Shown here: positions 7,319 to 9,190 of the stretch, piece after piece
How the letters are laid out: every line of letters begins with the position of its first letter
Numbering within the stretch: the stretch's first letter is position 1
Assembly: GCA_002401305.2 (NCBI GenBank)
Contig: NVSO02000004.1
Span: 1 to 9,190 of the forward strand
DNA length: 9,190 bases
From: Rhodobiaceae bacterium
GTDB taxonomy: Bacteria > Pseudomonadota > Alphaproteobacteria > Parvibaculales > Parvibaculaceae
Direction of reading: 5' to 3'
Notes under the pieces: model-generated
Databases searched by the model: none
What the model was told of the DNA's origin: nothing
The model's input: only the letters and a program-made list of their open reading frames with translations
Translations under genes and position numbers: made by a program

Positions 7319-8239
7319 TTAGAGCGGACCATGAGCCAAGCGACGGCAAATTTCATCGAGTTGCTCGAGCGTAATGTAAGAAATAGTCACATCCCCGCCC
7401 TCATCCCCATGATGATCAACCGAAACCGCCAAGCCTAATGCATCAGAAATATTCTTCTCCAACGCCCGCGTATCAGCATCTTTCATGCCCGAACTGGCCA
7501 CACGACCAGATTTAGGTTTTTTGGCTGCTTTGGGCTTTGGTTCTTTATCCGCCCGAACCAATGCTTCAGCACCCCGAACAGACATACCTTCAGCAACAAT
7601 TTTGCGCGCTAAACTCTCTGCATCAGGGTGACCAATAAGGGTACGTGCATGACCAGCAGATAGATCGCCTTCCCCCACCAATGCCCGCACACTTTCAGGC
7701 AAGCCCAACAGGCGCAACAAATTGGCCACATGAGACCGGCTTTTTCCGATGATTTTGGACAATTGTTCCTGAGTATAGGCGAATTGGTCCACCAAACGCT
7801 GATAGCCCATCGCCTCTTCAACGGCATTCAAATCTGCTCGCTGAACATTTTCAATAATGGCAATTTCCAAGGACTCATGATCACTGAGTTCTTTGACAAT
7901 GACAGGTACCTTGTGCAGCTGCGCCCGCTGACTAGCACGCCAACGTCGTTCGCCTGCCACAATCTCATACGATTGATCTTTACCTGGAATCGGACGTACA
8001 ACAATTGGCTGTAAAACACCCTTCTCGCGGATAGAATCTGACAGATTTACCAGGTCTTCTTCGTGAAAATTCTGGCGTGGCTGAAACGGATTGGGACGCA
8101 AAAACTCAATGGGCACTTCTTTAATGCCCCGGCGGCCTGCATCATTCGCATCGCCTAATTCAAAGGCTGCGTCATCTCCAATGAGAGCGGCCAAACCGCG
8201 TCCTAAACGTGATTTTCCCTGTCCATCTTCGGCGTTCAT
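7319..8239 (-). CDS. parB: Chromosome partitioning protein ParB
   Basis: CTP-dependent DNA clamp that loads at parS sites near the origin, spreads along DNA and works with ParA to segregate the chromosome. The product is 306 residues. Residues 10-21 (SRLGRGLAALIG) are the conserved N-terminal stretch that stimulates ParA. The CTP-binding domain follows, with IEFLRPNPFQPRQNF (44-58), the signature GERRWR (96-101) and ENVQRADLN (130-138). The helix-turn-helix for parS is QEQLSKIIGKSRSHVANLLRL-like (about 158-178). A Lys/Pro-rich linker (232-246) leads to the C-terminal dimerisation domain (about 255-303). I start at 8239 because GGAGG lies 4 nt upstream (8244-8248). A TTG at 8260 adds seven residues that include the RBS itself and is rejected. 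parA lies upstream, on the same strand. Confidence 0.97.
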   Translation of the reverse strand: MNAEDGQGKSRLGRGLAALIGDDAAFELGDANDAGRRGIKEVPIEFLRPNPFQPRQNFHEEDLVNLSDSIREKGVLQPIVVRPIPGKDQSYEIVAGERRWRASQRAQLHKVPVIVKELSDHESLEIAIIENVQRADLNAVEEAMGYQRLVDQFAYTQEQLSKIIGKSRSHVANLLRLLGLPESVRALVGEGDLSAGHARTLIGHPDAESLARKIVAEGMSVRGAEALVRADKEPKPKAAKKPKSGRVASSGMKDADTRALEKNISDALGLAVSVDHHGDEGGDVTISYITLEQLDEICRRLAHGPL

Positions 8240-8505
8240 AAGCCCTCCATTTCTTAACAAAATTGGCGTACGGGCTGCGTTATCACCAATTTATCCCCAA
8301 TTAGCCCTACCCGGTAGTTCCACAGAAAAGTCCCAATTTCTGCTGTTTTTCGCCCCTTTTTGGCAAAAAATATTGTCGGTATGGCTAAATGTTAATAGTT
8401 TCAATAGGTTAAAGTGAAATCCTAAGAGTCCTGAGAGACTCGTTTAACGTGTACTCGAAATACATTGATTCCATTGCGTGTTTTCCATTAGTGGTGGAAA
8501 AACCA
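8240..8505 (-). other. parA-parB intergenic region
   Basis: This 266-nt AT-rich stretch separates parA from parB. It holds a small hairpin 2 nt after the parA stop (8481-8487 TTTTCCA / 8495-8501 TGGAAAA, no T-run), a second inverted repeat (8426-8430 GAGTC / 8437-8441 GACTC), and a tandem repeat near parB (8280-8301). I see no convincing gene. A 20-codon frame overlapping the parA stop (8506-8444) has no supporting evidence. A promoter for parB is plausible given the length, but I found no clear -35/-10 pair. Confidence 0.55.
8280..8301 (+). repeat. Tandem 11-bp repeat resembling DnaA boxes
   Basis: TTATCACCAAT (8280-8290) is followed directly by TTATCCCCAAT (8291-8301), with one difference. 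The second copy contains TTATCCCCA, one mismatch from the classical DnaA box TTATCCACA. It also contains TCCCCA, reported as a weak DnaA site (W-box) at the Caulobacter origin. The repeat lies 41 nt upstream of the parB start. DnaA binding is an inference from similarity only. Confidence 0.4.
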
Positions 8506-9190
8506 TCATGCTGCCGGTTTTGGAGCGAGTAATTTCTCGCGTGCAATCAACTCCGCAGCCAATTTCAGATACGCTTGGCTGCCACTGCATTTAAGGTCAT
8601 ACACAATGGCCGGCTTACCGTAAGAAGGTGCTTCGGAAAGACGCACATTTCTAGGGATCACCGTACGGTAAACCTTGTCGCCAAGATAAGACCGCACATC
8701 ATCCTCCACTTGGCTAGAAAGGTTGTTTCGTTTGTCATACATCGTAAGCACAATGCCTTGAATATCCAAATCTGGATTCAAACTCGTCTTCACCCGCTCT
8801 ACGGTGCGCAATAATTGGCTCAGCCCTTCGAGCGCAAAAAACTCACATTGCAAGGGCACCAAAATGGAATCTGCAGCGGTCATAGCATTAATTGTCAAAA
8901 GATTGAGAGACGGCGGGCAATCAATAAGAATATAGGAATAGGGCCGCAGACTAACAGCAGCATCGCGACCTTCGCGCGGATGACCCGACAAGGGCATACG
9001 ATGAAGCGCGTCGCGTAACCGATGGGACCGGCGAGAAACACTACTCAACTCCAATTCCGCGCCCAGCAAATCCATGGTTGAAGGCATCAGATCAAGGCCC
9101 GGCACCTGTGTTGGAACAATTGCATCTTCCGCCAAACGAATGCCCACCAAAACATCATAGGCAGAAACCACCCGCTCACTGCGTTCAACC
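8506..9190 (-). CDS. parA: Chromosome partitioning ATPase ParA (N-terminus outside window)
   Basis: Deviant Walker-type ATPase that binds DNA non-specifically and moves ParB-parS complexes. The 227 visible residues run from VERSERVVSAYDVLVG to the stop at 8506. The family's Walker A motif (KGGVGKTT) and first strand should lie in the missing part, probably 40-60 residues, beyond position 9190. Visible are the Walker B-like segment YILIDCPPSLN, the following INAMTAADSILVPLQCEFFALEGLSQL, and VRLSEAPSYGKPAIVYD near the C-terminus, all typical of chromosomal ParA. The GTG at 9171 is not the real start because similarity continues upstream to the edge. The partner parB follows on the same strand after an unusually long 266-nt gap. 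In many alphaproteobacteria rsmG and mnmG lie upstream of parA. Confidence 0.96.
   Translation of the reverse strand, partial: VERSERVVSAYDVLVGIRLAEDAIVPTQVPGLDLMPSTMDLLGAELELSSVSRRSHRLRDALHRMPLSGHPREGRDAAVSLRPYSYILIDCPPSLNLLTINAMTAADSILVPLQCEFFALEGLSQLLRTVERVKTSLNPDLDIQGIVLTMYDKRNNLSSQVEDDVRSYLGDKVYRTVIPRNVRLSEAPSYGKPAIVYDLKCSGSQAYLKLAAELIAREKLLAPKPAA

Noticed and set aside
8091..8417. 108-codon open frame on the + strand across the parB start and the gap
   Set aside because: It is antisense to the conserved parB N-terminus and shows no recognisable domain, so it is a shadow of parB.
8442..8457. parS-like sequence in the parA-parB gap (GTTTAACGTG core)
   Set aside because: Only about 10 of 16 bases match the parS consensus and only one half-site is good. 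A similar 10/16 match occurs in lptE (3683-3698), so this is near the background level. No true parS is visible in the window.
8444..8506. 20-codon frame overlapping the parA stop on the - strand
   Set aside because: No recognisable RBS, no known similarity, and it runs through an inverted repeat. Best treated as a chance frame.

Overview
The window looks like chromosomal DNA from an alphaproteobacterium. The evidence is gene content and order: a DUF3576-type lipoprotein, leuS, lptE and holA on the + strand, facing parB and parA on the - strand. This cluster is familiar near the replication origin in that class. Base composition is moderate rather than the high GC of Caulobacter or Rhizobium. 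I cannot place the organism below class level. There is no sign of phage, insertion sequences, CRISPR, tRNA or rRNA, and every large gene is a recognisable housekeeping gene.

Layout, left to right. A DUF3576 lipoprotein gene (62-634) is followed by two hairpins, the second a clear intrinsic terminator. A tightly packed + strand operon follows: leuS (779-3394), lptE (3381-3914, overlapping leuS by 14 nt) and holA (3925-4989, 10 nt after lptE). A terminator around 5008-5032 separates holA from the convergent leuA (6775-5021), and the leuA stop codon lies inside that hairpin. Upstream of leuA is a 543-nt non-genic stretch (6776-7318). Then come parB (8239-7319), a 266-nt gap, and parA (9190-8506), whose N-terminus runs off the right edge.

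How the genes relate. LeuS charges tRNA-Leu, LptE serves outer-membrane LPS assembly, and HolA is the delta subunit of the DNA polymerase III clamp loader. ParA and ParB segregate the chromosome origin. LeuA makes the first committed intermediate of leucine synthesis. It sits as a separate transcription unit between the replication/segregation genes and the leuS operon.

The most interesting part is the leuA leader. On the - strand it carries a 17-codon mini-ORF (7140-7087) with a Leu-x-Leu-x-Leu run. A promoter-like sequence is placed so that the transcript would begin at the mini-ORF's ATG. The mini-ORF's stop codon lies in the loop of a GC-rich hairpin that competes with a downstream pairing. 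Nearer leuA is a second mini-ORF, a long hairpin, and a hairpin that would hide the leuA ribosome binding site. I read this as a probable leucine-responsive attenuator, possibly with a second translational control layer. It is a variation on known biology rather than an entirely new system. The other spot worth a look is the parA-parB gap, which holds a tandem DnaA-box-like repeat.
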